Below are positions 1-8,163 of a DNA stretch of 43,008 nucleotides, in pieces; within the stretch, counting starts at the first letter, position 1, and each line of letters starts with the position of its first letter. The notes under the pieces were generated by a model that worked only from the letters and a program-made list of their open reading frames with translations, did no database searches and was not told the DNA's origin. Origin of the DNA: Bacteroidales bacterium (lineage in GTDB: Bacteria; Bacteroidota; Bacteroidia; Bacteroidales; UBA10428); the NCBI GenBank assembly GCA_016930375.1, contig JAFGGU010000100.1:1-43008 (forward strand), written 5' to 3'. A program made the position numbers and the translations under genes.

Positions 1-2
1 CC

Positions 3-84
3 GCGGATGTGGCGTAATTGGTAGCCGCGCAAGACTTAGGATCTTGTGCCGTAAGGCGTGGGGGTTCGAGTCCCTTCATCCGCA
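3..84 (+). tRNA. tRNA-Leu (anticodon TAG)
   Basis: The sequence folds as a class II tRNA. The acceptor stem GCGGATG (3-9) pairs with CATCCGC (77-83), and A84 is the discriminator base. The anticodon stem CAAGA/TCTTG encloses the loop CTTAGGA, giving anticodon TAG. A long variable arm (GCCGTAAGGC) marks it as a leucine type, and the T-loop GGTTCGAGTCC is canonical. CCA is not encoded. It decodes CUA and related leucine codons. Confidence 0.95.
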
Positions 85-148
85 CAATGAGTTAGGCCAC
101 GTTGCCGGCCTGTCCAGGATGGGAATGAGTAAATTAAAATAACATCTG

Positions 149-1507
149 ATGAACATTAAGAAAGACAGCATTGACGAATTAAACGTTATTGTGACGATCA
201 AGATTGAAAAGCCGGATTATGAGGAACGGGTGGACAATATACTGAAGGATTACCGTAAAAAGGCACGGTTTGATGGGTTCAGACCCGGCAAGGTTCCGCA
301 GGGCCTTGTTAATAAAATGTACCGTAAACCTGTGCTGGCCGAGGAAATTAATAAAATCCTGAGTGAATCACTTTCTAAATACCTGGTGGATGAAAAACTG
401 AACATTTTGGGAGAACCTTTGCCCAATGCGGATAAACCCGTAAATATCGACTGGGATCATGACAGTGAATTTGAATTTGCATTTGATATCGGACTGGCTC
501 CTGACATGGATATATCCGTTTCGGAAAAGGACAAATTGCCCTATTATACAATCAGGATTGAGGAGGATGAACGGCTGAAACAAATTGACAGGGTCCGGTC
601 GCGTTTCGGCACATATGTTGATGCCACCGAGATCACCGGAAACGACATGCTGAAAGCTGACATGGTGGAGACCGATAAAAAGGGAAATCCGGTTGAAAAT
701 GGCATTCATGTTGAAGATGTTACCATTTCGCTTGAATTTGTAAAAGATGAGAAAATAAAGAAAAAATTCAAGGGCTGTAAGCCGGGGGATCAACTGATCA
801 TTGAGGTGAAGAAAGCCTTTGAAAATGAAACCGATCTTGCCGCTTTACTCAAGATTGAAAAGGCCAGACTTGCTGATATCCATCCCGATTTTCAGGTTAC
901 GCTGAAAACTGTCTCCCGTTTTGAGAAGGCTGAGGTAAACCAGGACCTGTTTGATAAGGTATATGGAAAAGACAATGTTAAGTCTGAGGAAGAATTCAAA
1001 ACCAAAGTTGAAGAAGAATTAAAATCTGCCTTTGGGCGTAACAGCGATTATAAATTCAGACTGGATGCCAGGGAATATTACCTGGAAAAATTCAAAAAGG
1101 ATCTGCCCGGAGAATTTCTGAAAAGATGGCTGATGCATACGAATGAGGGCAAGGTTACACAGGAACAAATTGACAAGGACTTTGACCATTTCAAGACCGA
1201 TTTGAAATGGCAATTGATCAAAGGGAAGGTGACCAGGGACAATGATCTGAAGATCAGCGAAGAAGAATTGCTAACCCACGCCAAAGAGGCCATCAGGCAA
1301 CAATTTATACAATACTATGGTATTGGTGAAGTGCCTGGTGATATGCTGGAGAAATACGCACAGGAGAGCCTGAAGCGCGAAGAAGAGCGGAACAGGTATG
1401 TGGAGAGTCTCAATGAAAACAAGGTTTATGAATTCATACAAAAGACCGTGAAACTTGATACCAAAGAAATAACTTTGGAAAAGTTCAACAAACTCTTTGA
1501 AAAATAA
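149..1507 (+). CDS. tig: Trigger factor (ribosome-associated chaperone)
   Basis: This 452-residue protein has the length and organisation of bacteroidete trigger factors. The N-terminal ribosome-binding domain ends its docking loop in FDGFRPGKVP (about residues 41-50). A divergent middle region stands where the FKBP-like domain lies, and a long helical C-terminal chaperone domain follows. The family binds the ribosomal exit tunnel in the cytoplasm and shields nascent chains. The ATG at 149 begins the conserved N-terminus. It lies 27 bases upstream of clpP on the same strand, and tig-clpP-clpX is a widespread order, so one operon is likely. No clear promoter is visible between the tRNA and this gene. 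Confidence 0.95.
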   Translation: MNIKKDSIDELNVIVTIKIEKPDYEERVDNILKDYRKKARFDGFRPGKVPQGLVNKMYRKPVLAEEINKILSESLSKYLVDEKLNILGEPLPNADKPVNIDWDHDSEFEFAFDIGLAPDMDISVSEKDKLPYYTIRIEEDERLKQIDRVRSRFGTYVDATEITGNDMLKADMVETDKKGNPVENGIHVEDVTISLEFVKDEKIKKKFKGCKPGDQLIIEVKKAFENETDLAALLKIEKARLADIHPDFQVTLKTVSRFEKAEVNQDLFDKVYGKDNVKSEEEFKTKVEEELKSAFGRNSDYKFRLDAREYYLEKFKKDLPGEFLKRWLMHTNEGKVTQEQIDKDFDHFKTDLKWQLIKGKVTRDNDLKISEEELLTHAKEAIRQQFIQYYGIGEVPGDMLEKYAQESLKREEERNRYVESLNENKVYEFIQKTVKLDTKEITLEKFNKLFEK

Positions 1508-1534
1508 TTTATACAGGAAAAAACACTAAAGCAT

Positions 1535-2218
1535 ATGGACCTGATCAAGGACTTCAATAAATTCGCAACCGGTTATGCAGGCATCAGCAGCCTTAATCTT
1601 CACCGGTTTACTTCAATAGTCAACAATAGCTACATTTCACCGACAATCATTGAGGAACGGCAACTCAACGTAGCCCAGATGGATGTTTTTTCCAGGTTGA
1701 TGATGGACAGGATCATCTTTTTGGGGTTGCCCATTGATGATTTCGTGGCCAATGTGATCCAGGCCCAGTTGCTTTATCTTGATTCGGCCGATCCGGGCAA
1801 GGATATCCAGATTTATTTCAACACGCCCGGTGGCGCTGTTCACGCGGGACTGGGCATCTATGACACCATGCAGTATGTGACCTGTGATGTGGCTACGATA
1901 TGCACCGGTATGGCTGCCTCCATGGGCGCTGTTCTGCTTTGCGCAGGGACCAAGGGTAAACGGTCAGCCCTCAGGCACTCCCGGATTATGATCCATCAAC
2001 CCATGGGTGGTGCTCAGGGTCAGGCAACTGATATTGAGATTACAGCCAGGGAAATACTGAAATTGCGCGCTGAGCTGTACCATATTATCGCGGAGCATTC
2101 CGGTAATCCTCTTGAAAAAGTTGAAAAGGACTCGGACAGGGATTACTGGATGACTTCCAAGGAAGCGCTCGATTATGGAATGATAGATGACATTCTGGAA
2201 AGAGTGAAGAAAAAGTAG
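1535..2218 (+). CDS. clpP: ATP-dependent Clp protease proteolytic subunit
   Basis: ClpP is the serine peptidase that forms the double-heptamer degradation chamber docked to ClpX. The 227-residue product has the complete catalytic triad: Ser129 in GMAASMGA, His154 in IMIHQPMGG and Asp203 in DRDYWM. The spacings (25 and 49 residues) match the family. The N-terminus is about 30 residues longer than the E. coli protein relative to Ser98, as is common in Bacteroidota, and would include the propeptide. It sits between tig and clpX, its usual partners. The 69-base gap to clpX contains a possible second promoter. Confidence 0.97.
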   Translation: MDLIKDFNKFATGYAGISSLNLHRFTSIVNNSYISPTIIEERQLNVAQMDVFSRLMMDRIIFLGLPIDDFVANVIQAQLLYLDSADPGKDIQIYFNTPGGAVHAGLGIYDTMQYVTCDVATICTGMAASMGAVLLCAGTKGKRSALRHSRIMIHQPMGGAQGQATDIEITAREILKLRAELYHIIAEHSGNPLEKVEKDSDRDYWMTSKEALDYGMIDDILERVKKK

Positions 2219-2235
2219 TTTAATGATCTGATTTT

Positions 2236-2265
2236 TTGTAACTTTGACTTTTTAGAATTCGTTTG
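2236..2265 (+). promoter_or_regulatory. Possible internal promoter for clpX
   Basis: TTG (2236-2238) is followed after exactly 19 bases by TTCGTTTG (2258-2265), one mismatch from the Bacteroidota TTG-N19-TAnnTTTG pattern. A perfect TAACTTTG (2239-2246) also occurs here but lacks a spaced TTG. This would let clpX be transcribed separately from tig-clpP. Pattern match only. Confidence 0.35.
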
Positions 2266-2287
2266 ATCGTGTAATTTAGTTCAGTGT

Positions 2288-3511
2288 ATGGATAAATGCT
2301 CCTTTTGCGGACGGGACAAGCGGGATACCAATCTCCTGATAGCCGGCATATCAGGTCACATATGTGACAATTGTGTAGAGCAGGCTTATGAAATTGTACA
2401 GGAGGAGACGCGGAAAAAATCACCTTTTGACGTCAATGCCATAAAATTGCTCAAACCCAAGGAAATCAAGAAATTCCTGGATCTTTATGTGATTGGTCAG
2501 GACGAGGCGAAAAAGATCATATCGGTCGCAGTTTACAATCACTACAAACGTCTGATGCAAACCACGAGACATGATACGGCAGATGATGTTGAAATTGAAA
2601 AATCGAATATCATACTCGTTGGGGAAACCGGTACCGGAAAAACTTTACTGGCAAGAACCATCGCCAAATTGCTCCATGTTCCTTTTACCATCGTTGATGC
2701 TACGGTACTTACCGAAGCCGGTTATGTGGGTGAGGATATTGAAAGCATACTCACACGCCTTTTGCAGGTTGCGGACTACAATACCGAAGCTGCAGAAAAG
2801 GGTATTGTTTTTATCGATGAGATCGATAAAATTGCGCGGAAGGGAGATAATCCTTCCATCACCCGCGACGTATCCGGAGAAGGTGTTCAGCAGGGATTGC
2901 TGAAATTACTGGAGGGGTCGGTAGTTAACGTTCCGCCGCAGGGTGGACGCAAACACCCCGATCAGAAGATGATTCCGGTGGACACCAAGAATATTCTTTT
3001 TATCTGCGGCGGTGCTTTTGAAGGTATCGAACGCAAGATAGCGCAACGATTGAATACAAAGGTGGTGGGATATAATGCCGCCCGTCAGTCCGATCATATC
3101 GAAAGGGAAAACCTGATGCAGTACATCGCCCCTCAGGATTTGCGTGCCTACGGGATGATCCCTGAAATTATCGGCAGGTTGCCCGTTCTTACCTACCTGC
3201 ATCCGCTCGATAAAAAAACGCTGCGCAGCATTCTTACCGAGCCGAAAAATTCAATTATCAAGCAGTATACGAAACTATTCGAGATTGATGGAATAAAGTT
3301 GTCATTTGAAGAAGTTGCATTCGATTATATTGTGGACAAGGCGGTTGAGTTTAAACTGGGCGCCAGGGGACTGCGTTCCATTTGCGAGGCGATCATGATT
3401 GATGTAATGTTTGAACTTCCTTTTGAAGAGGAAAACGAAATTGTCATTACCGCAGATTATGCCAAATCGAAAGTTGAAAAAGTCAACATCCACCGATTAA
3501 AAGCTGCCTGA
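2288..3511 (+). CDS. clpX: Clp protease ATP-binding subunit ClpX
   Basis: ClpX is the AAA+ unfoldase that feeds substrates to ClpP. The 407-residue protein starts with a four-cysteine zinc-binding domain (Cys4, Cys7, Cys26, Cys29). It then has Walker A GETGTGKT (112-119), the pore loop GYVGED (145-150), Walker B VFIDEID (174-180) and a C-terminal sensor-2 region with GARGLRS. Nothing is missing. The ATG at 2288 gives the conserved zinc-finger N-terminus. It is the last gene of the tig-clpP-clpX unit. No clear terminator follows, and the trp promoter begins only a few bases after its stop codon. Confidence 0.97.
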   Translation: MDKCSFCGRDKRDTNLLIAGISGHICDNCVEQAYEIVQEETRKKSPFDVNAIKLLKPKEIKKFLDLYVIGQDEAKKIISVAVYNHYKRLMQTTRHDTADDVEIEKSNIILVGETGTGKTLLARTIAKLLHVPFTIVDATVLTEAGYVGEDIESILTRLLQVADYNTEAAEKGIVFIDEIDKIARKGDNPSITRDVSGEGVQQGLLKLLEGSVVNVPPQGGRKHPDQKMIPVDTKNILFICGGAFEGIERKIAQRLNTKVVGYNAARQSDHIERENLMQYIAPQDLRAYGMIPEIIGRLPVLTYLHPLDKKTLRSILTEPKNSIIKQYTKLFEIDGIKLSFEEVAFDYIVDKAVEFKLGARGLRSICEAIMIDVMFELPFEEENEIVITADYAKSKVEKVNIHRLKAA

Positions 3512-3514
3512 TTC

Positions 3515-3544
3515 TTGTTTTTTTAAAAACTAGTTCTATATTTG
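3515..3544 (+). promoter_or_regulatory. trp operon promoter
   Basis: TTG at 3515-3517 and TATATTTG at 3537-3544 are separated by exactly 19 bases, a perfect match to the primary sigma factor consensus of Bacteroidota (TTG-N19-TAnnTTTG). Transcription should begin near 3550, about 16 bases before the leader peptide ATG. The -33 element lies just after the clpX stop codon. Confidence 0.8.
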
Positions 3545-3565
3545 CATTTGAATTGATATACAATA

Positions 3566-3622
3566 ATGAGTAGAATATATACAAATTGGTGGTGGCGCTT
3601 CCTGATTCTCAAAAAACCGTGA
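3566..3622 (+). CDS. trpL: trp operon leader peptide (three tandem Trp codons)
   Basis: An 18-codon ORF reads MSRIYTNWWWRFLILKKP and ends in TGA. Codons 8-10 (3587-3595) are three consecutive TGG codons, far from chance in so short a peptide directly ahead of a trp operon. It lies between a strong promoter and an intrinsic terminator. By analogy with proteobacterial trpL, ribosome stalling at these codons when Trp-tRNA is scarce would alter folding of the downstream RNA. It is too short for ordinary gene calling and is likely to be missed in automatic annotation. Confidence 0.88.
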   Translation: MSRIYTNWWWRFLILKKP

Positions 3623-3690
3623 GACCGACTACCTATTGTATATAATCAAAGATATTAAGCAGCGGCCTATCGTTCTCACGATAGGCCGCT
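3588..3690 (+). promoter_or_regulatory. Tryptophan attenuator (alternative RNA pairings)
   Basis: Three mutually exclusive pairings are visible. GGTGGT within the Trp codons (3588-3593) can pair with ACTACC (3628-3633). CCTATTG (3632-3638) can instead pair with CGATAGG (3679-3685), the 3' arm of the terminator. The terminator itself pairs 3661-3672 with 3679-3690. A further candidate antiterminator pairs 3618-3628 with 3670-3680 with one mismatch. Stalling at the Trp codons would free region 2 to block the terminator. The pairings were read by eye without energy calculations. Confidence 0.75.
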
Positions 3691-3698
3691 TAGTTTTT
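3661..3698 (+). terminator. Intrinsic terminator of the trp leader
   Basis: AGCGGCCTATCG (3661-3672) and its perfect complement CGATAGGCCGCT (3679-3690) form a 12-bp stem with a 6-base loop, followed by TAG and TTTTT (3694-3698). It lies 23 bases upstream of the trpE start codon and is the termination element of the attenuator. Confidence 0.9.
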
Positions 3699-3720
3699 AA
3701 TACATATTCAAACCAATACC

Positions 3721-5130
3721 ATGAAAAGGTTCCTCATCAAAACAAAAACCCGGAAACTGCTGGCCGATACAATCACCCCGGTCAGCATCTATCTCCGGAT
3801 CAGGGATATATTCCCCAATTCCCTGCTGCTGGAGAGTTCTGATTATCACGGAAATGAAAACAGCTATTCCTTCATTTGTCTGAAGCCTCTGGCGGGTTTT
3901 ACCGTGGAAAACGGACAGGCCACGGAAACCTATCCCGATGGCAGCAGAATTACCACCCCGCTGACTGATCATACCCTGTTCAAGACAAGGTTCAGGGCAT
4001 TCCTGCAATCGTTTGAGCAAACAAGCGGTCAGGAAGGAGTGCCGGTAAACGGACTTTTTGGATACACCACCTATGATGCGGTCCGGTATTTTGAAAACAT
4101 CAAACTGCAGGCGCATGTTATTCCGGAGCACCAGGTACCGGAGATCAGGTATAATTTCTACAACTATATTATTGCCATCAACCATTTCCAGAATACCCTT
4201 CAGATTATTGAGAACCGGATCAACGGTGAACCCAGTGAACTTGAAAGAATTGAAACCCTTCTGAACAGCAGGAACCTTGCGATATATTCATTCCGGCCGG
4301 TGGGACAGGAAAAGTCGAATTGCACCGATGAGCAATACAAGCAAATGGTCAGCAAAGGGAAGGAGCATTGCCATCGCGGGGACGTTTTCCAGATCGTCTT
4401 ATCCCGTCAGTTCTCCCAGCAATTTGCCGGAGATGAATTCAATGTATACAGAGCCCTGCGTTCCATTAATCCATCTCCCTACCTGTTTTACTTTGACTAT
4501 GGAAGTTATAAGATCTTCGGTTCATCACCCGAAGCCCAATTAAAGATGCACAAAGGCAAGGCCTATATCAATCCGATTGCCGGCACTTTTAAACGCACCG
4601 GTGATGATGAAAATGACAAGATATTGGCGCAACAGCTATCTACAGATTTAAAGGAGAATGCCGAACATGTAATGCTGGTTGACCTGGCGCGCAATGACCT
4701 CAGCAGGCATGCCAAAAACATTAAGGTGGAAAGATACCGGGAGGTGCAATTCTTTTCGCATGTGATTCACCTGGTATCTGCGGTTTCCGGTGAACTGAAC
4801 GAGGGGTCTGATGTGCCGGATATGATGACCGCCACCTTTCCTGCAGGAACCTTATCGGGTGCCCCTAAGTACAAAGCCATGCAGCTTATCGACAAATACG
4901 AGAACCAGAACAGGGGCTATTACGGAGGCGCCCTCGGCTTTCTCGATTTTAACGGGAGGTTCAATCATGCCATCATGATCCGCACATTTCTGAGCAAGGG
5001 AAATACACTCTTTTACCAGGCAGGGGCAGGAATTGTGGCCATTTCCAAGGAAGAAAGCGAGCTGCAGGAAGTGAACAATAAACTCGGCGCTTTGAAAAAG
5101 GCCATTGAAATGGCAGTTGAGATCCTATAA
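3721..5130 (+). CDS. trpE: Anthranilate synthase component I
   Basis: TrpE converts chorismate to anthranilate using ammonia delivered by TrpG. The 469-residue protein carries the LLES motif (36-39) of the tryptophan feedback site. In the chorismate-binding domain it has DLARNDLSRH, ATFPAGTLSGAPK and GAGIVAISKEESE, all typical of the family. The ATG at 3721 follows the leader terminator by 22 bases. It is the first structural gene of trpEGDCFBA, and trpG begins 11 bases after its stop. Control by attenuation is expected from the leader, and feedback inhibition by tryptophan from the intact LLES motif. Confidence 0.97.
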   Translation: MKRFLIKTKTRKLLADTITPVSIYLRIRDIFPNSLLLESSDYHGNENSYSFICLKPLAGFTVENGQATETYPDGSRITTPLTDHTLFKTRFRAFLQSFEQTSGQEGVPVNGLFGYTTYDAVRYFENIKLQAHVIPEHQVPEIRYNFYNYIIAINHFQNTLQIIENRINGEPSELERIETLLNSRNLAIYSFRPVGQEKSNCTDEQYKQMVSKGKEHCHRGDVFQIVLSRQFSQQFAGDEFNVYRALRSINPSPYLFYFDYGSYKIFGSSPEAQLKMHKGKAYINPIAGTFKRTGDDENDKILAQQLSTDLKENAEHVMLVDLARNDLSRHAKNIKVERYREVQFFSHVIHLVSAVSGELNEGSDVPDMMTATFPAGTLSGAPKYKAMQLIDKYENQNRGYYGGALGFLDFNGRFNHAIMIRTFLSKGNTLFYQAGAGIVAISKEESELQEVNNKLGALKKAIEMAVEIL

Positions 5131-5141
5131 AAGTTTAAGCT

Positions 5142-5714
5142 ATGAAGAAAATTCTGGTTATTGACAATTACGACTCATTTACCTATAACCTGGTGCACTA
5201 TATCGATAAGCTCACCGGCACATATCCCGATGTATTCCGGAATGATGCGATCGGACTGGATGAAGCGGGGGAATACGATAAGATCCTTCTCTCCCCGGGT
5301 CCGGGCATTCCTGAAGAAGCAGGGATCTGCATCGATCTGATCCGCAGGTACGGGCCTGAAAAAAGTATCCTGGGTATTTGTCTCGGCCACCAGGCCATCG
5401 GCCAGGCATTTGGCGCCGGCATTGTTAATCTGAGCCTCGTGTACCACGGAATCGCCACTCCGGTCACTGTCACCGATCTTTCGGAACCATTGTTTCATAA
5501 CATTCCAACAAAGTTTATTGCCGGCAGGTATCATTCCTGGGTAGTTTCACGGGACAGTCTGCCTGAATGCCTTACCATTACCAGTGAAGATGGTGAAGGC
5601 ATCATCATGGGGATCAGTCACAAACAATACGATGTCCGCGGTTTGCAGTTCCACCCCGAATCAGTGCTTACCGAGAACGGGATTGAGATTATCAGGAACT
5701 GGCTGAACCTCTGA
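5142..5714 (+). CDS. trpG: Anthranilate synthase component II (glutamine amidotransferase)
   Basis: TrpG hydrolyses glutamine to supply ammonia to TrpE. The 190-residue class I amidotransferase has SPGPGIPEEAG, the nucleophile Cys80 in LGICLGHQAIG, and His171 and Glu173 in LQFHPES, so the triad is complete. It is a stand-alone subunit, not fused to TrpE or TrpD. The related PabA is nearly indistinguishable by sequence and may be the same protein in this organism, but its position directly after trpE fixes the main role. Confidence 0.95.
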   Translation: MKKILVIDNYDSFTYNLVHYIDKLTGTYPDVFRNDAIGLDEAGEYDKILLSPGPGIPEEAGICIDLIRRYGPEKSILGICLGHQAIGQAFGAGIVNLSLVYHGIATPVTVTDLSEPLFHNIPTKFIAGRYHSWVVSRDSLPECLTITSEDGEGIIMGISHKQYDVRGLQFHPESVLTENGIEIIRNWLNL

Positions 5715-5748
5715 ACGCTGAACTTCTGAATACATAAATTTTATTGCA

Positions 5749-6744
5749 ATGAAAAAAATACTGAATTACCTGTTCGATCATAAAACCCTGAAACGCCAGG
5801 AGGCCGAAGAGATACTTACCAACATAGCCAGGGGCAGTTATTCCGAGTCGGAAATGGCCGCATTCATAACCGTTTACCTGATGCGAAGCATTACGGTAGA
5901 AGAACTGGCAGGTTTCCGCGATGCATTGCTGAATCTGTGCTTCAGAATAGACCTTGATGATTTTGACACCATCGATGTCTGCGGTACCGGAGGTGACGGC
6001 AAGGATACGTTCAATATATCCACCTTATCGACCTTTGTGCTTGCCGGTGCAGGAGCCAGGGTTACCAAACACGGAAATTACGGAGTTTCTTCAGCCTGCG
6101 GATCTTCCAACATCATGGAACATTTCGGGTATAAATTTTCTGCTGACCAGGACAAGCTGCGCCGGGAAATGGAGAAAACAGGTGTCTGTTTTCTACACGC
6201 ACCTTTATTCAATCCGGCCATGAAAAGCATAGCTCCCGTAAGACGCGCCCTGAAAGTAAAGACATTTTTCAATATGCTGGGTCCCATGGTCAATCCGGCT
6301 TTTCCCAAAAAGCAGCTTGTCGGGGTTTATAGTCTTGACCTTGCCAGGTTGTATAACTACCTTTACCAGCAATCGGCTACCCGGTATGTCATTGTTTACA
6401 GCCTCGACGGTTATGATGAAATTTCACTGACCAGTGATTTCAAGTACATACTGAACGGTGTGGAAGAAATTGTATCGCCGGAAACCTTTGGGTATTCCCT
6501 GACGGATGCTGCCGGACTGCATGGCGGAACAACAGTTCAGGAGGCAGCTGATATATTCGTATCAGTGCTTCAGGGACTTGGGACCCGGGCACAGACCGAT
6601 GTGGTGATTGCCAATGCGCAAATGGCGCTGATGTGTTATTTTCCGGGTTCATCATTCGAAACCTGCAGGAGTAGGGCCGAAGAGTCACTGAAGAGCGGTA
6701 AGGCGCTCCATGCTTTTAAACAACTAATAGAAATGCAGTCATGA
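5749..6744 (+). CDS. trpD: Anthranilate phosphoribosyltransferase
   Basis: TrpD transfers phosphoribose from PRPP to anthranilate. The 331-residue protein shows the helical N-terminal domain, the glycine-rich PRPP loop GTGGDG (79-84), NISTLS, and KHGNYGVSSACGSSN in the substrate site. Length is normal. The start lies 34 bases after trpG. Its stop TGA (6742-6744) overlaps the trpC start in an ATGA arrangement, which suggests translational coupling. Confidence 0.96.
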   Translation: MKKILNYLFDHKTLKRQEAEEILTNIARGSYSESEMAAFITVYLMRSITVEELAGFRDALLNLCFRIDLDDFDTIDVCGTGGDGKDTFNISTLSTFVLAGAGARVTKHGNYGVSSACGSSNIMEHFGYKFSADQDKLRREMEKTGVCFLHAPLFNPAMKSIAPVRRALKVKTFFNMLGPMVNPAFPKKQLVGVYSLDLARLYNYLYQQSATRYVIVYSLDGYDEISLTSDFKYILNGVEEIVSPETFGYSLTDAAGLHGGTTVQEAADIFVSVLQGLGTRAQTDVVIANAQMALMCYFPGSSFETCRSRAEESLKSGKALHAFKQLIEMQS

Positions 6745-7535
6745 CCATTCTCGAAAAAATCATGGGCCACAAGAAACAGGAACTGGCAAATGCACAGGTT
6801 GTGAAACCCGTGAATGAGTTAATGAAAAGTAAACTGTTTGGTCGAAAGACCCTGTCCCTGACTGAATCTATCCTAAATATAGAAAAAACCGGCATTATTG
6901 CGGAGTTTAAAAGGAAGTCGCCTTCCAGGGGGTTGATTAACGGACAGGCGATCCTGGAAGAAGTCACAACCGGATATTTTCGCTCAGGGGCATCGGGACT
7001 GTCCATCCTCACGGACCAGGAATTCTTCGGTGGCAACAATGAGGACCTGGTGCGGGCACGCGAACTTAATCCCATACCCATACTCCGTAAGGATTTTGTT
7101 ATTGATCAATACCAGGTTGTTGAAGCAAAGGCAATTGGAGCGGATGCCATCTTGCTTATAGCGGCTGTTCTGGATATCGGCCAGACACGCAATCTGGCGC
7201 GCTTTGCCCGGTCCCTGGATCTGCAGGTTCTGCTCGAAGTGCATCAGGCAACTGAACTGGATCACCTGAATGAATATATCAATATGGTGGGTGTGAACAA
7301 CCGTGACCTCCACACTTTTACCGTGGATGTTGAACGTTCCGTGCAAATGGCCGGTGAAATTCCACCGGATTTTGTGAAAATTTCCGAGAGTGGCATTACC
7401 TCACCCCTGACCCTAAAAAAGTTGAGAGGATGCGGTTACCAGGGCTTCCTGATCGGGGAAAGTTTCATGCGAACTCCTGAACCGGCTGTGGCATTCTCTG
7501 ATTTTGTCAAATCAATATACTTTGATAATGATTAA
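6741..7535 (+). CDS. trpC: Indole-3-glycerol phosphate synthase
   Basis: TrpC closes the indole ring from carboxyphenylaminodeoxyribulose phosphate. The 264-residue beta/alpha barrel has the signature IIAEFKRKSPSRG, PILRKDFVID with the catalytic lysine, and VGVNNRDLHTF. It is a single-function protein, unlike the TrpC-TrpF fusion of enterobacteria. The ATG at 6741 overlaps the trpD stop by four bases, and its end overlaps trpF by eight bases. Confidence 0.96.
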   Translation: MTILEKIMGHKKQELANAQVVKPVNELMKSKLFGRKTLSLTESILNIEKTGIIAEFKRKSPSRGLINGQAILEEVTTGYFRSGASGLSILTDQEFFGGNNEDLVRARELNPIPILRKDFVIDQYQVVEAKAIGADAILLIAAVLDIGQTRNLARFARSLDLQVLLEVHQATELDHLNEYINMVGVNNRDLHTFTVDVERSVQMAGEIPPDFVKISESGITSPLTLKKLRGCGYQGFLIGESFMRTPEPAVAFSDFVKSIYFDND

Positions 7536-8163
7536 GGTGAAAGTATGCGGTATGCGTGATCGCTTGAATATCAGGGCAGTAACCGCTGCTGGCCCTGATT
7601 ACATGGGATTCATATTTTACCCGCTTTCTAAAAGGTATTTAGGAGATCATCCCGGCAAAGATCTTTTTCAAGGGATCCCGGTAAAAATAAAAAAGGTCGG
7701 GATTTTTGTCAATGAATTGCCGGAAAGCATGCTGGAACGGGCTGAACAATATAATCTGAGCTTTATCCAATTGCACGGCGGCGAATCCCCGGATCTTTGC
7801 AAAAAAATAGGCACTTCCGGTTTGAAGGTGATCAAAGCTTTTGGTATAGGTTCGGATTTTGATTTTAAAAAACTGATACCTTATGCGTCGGTCTGTGATT
7901 TCTTTTTATTTGATACCCAAACCGAAAGGTTCGGCGGGACGGGTCTTCGTTTCAACTGGGATCTGCTGAACCGGTATGAACTTGAAGTGCCCTTCTTTCT
8001 AAGTGGCGGAATTTCTTTGGAGGATGCCGGAATGATCCGCTCATTGAATCATCCTTTGTTGCACGCGGCAGATATCAACAGCAAGTTTGAGATTTCACCC
8101 GGCGTGAAAGATCCCGATAAAGTAAAATCATTCATTCAAGAAATTAAATGCAGCAAAATATGA
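7528..8163 (+). CDS. trpF: Phosphoribosylanthranilate isomerase
   Basis: TrpF isomerises phosphoribosylanthranilate and acts before TrpC. The protein begins MIKVKVCGMRD, which contains the conserved KVCGM motif with the catalytic cysteine (Cys7). It also shows IQLHGGE, and FFLSGGIS near the phosphate-binding end. I chose the ATG at 7528 (211 residues) over an upstream TTG at 7504 because it starts the conserved beta strand and gives a short overlap with trpC. The stop at 8161-8163 overlaps the trpB ATG. Confidence 0.94.
   Translation: MIKVKVCGMRDRLNIRAVTAAGPDYMGFIFYPLSKRYLGDHPGKDLFQGIPVKIKKVGIFVNELPESMLERAEQYNLSFIQLHGGESPDLCKKIGTSGLKVIKAFGIGSDFDFKKLIPYASVCDFFLFDTQTERFGGTGLRFNWDLLNRYELEVPFFLSGGISLEDAGMIRSLNHPLLHAADINSKFEISPGVKDPDKVKSFIQEIKCSKI

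Noticed and set aside
7504..7527. TTG start for trpF at 7504
   Set aside because: The ATG at 7528 directly begins the conserved first strand and makes a normal short overlap with trpC.
8148..8159. Upstream ATG for trpB at 8148
   Set aside because: The ATG at 8160 overlaps the trpF stop as ATGA and aligns with other TrpB proteins; the extra four residues are not typical.
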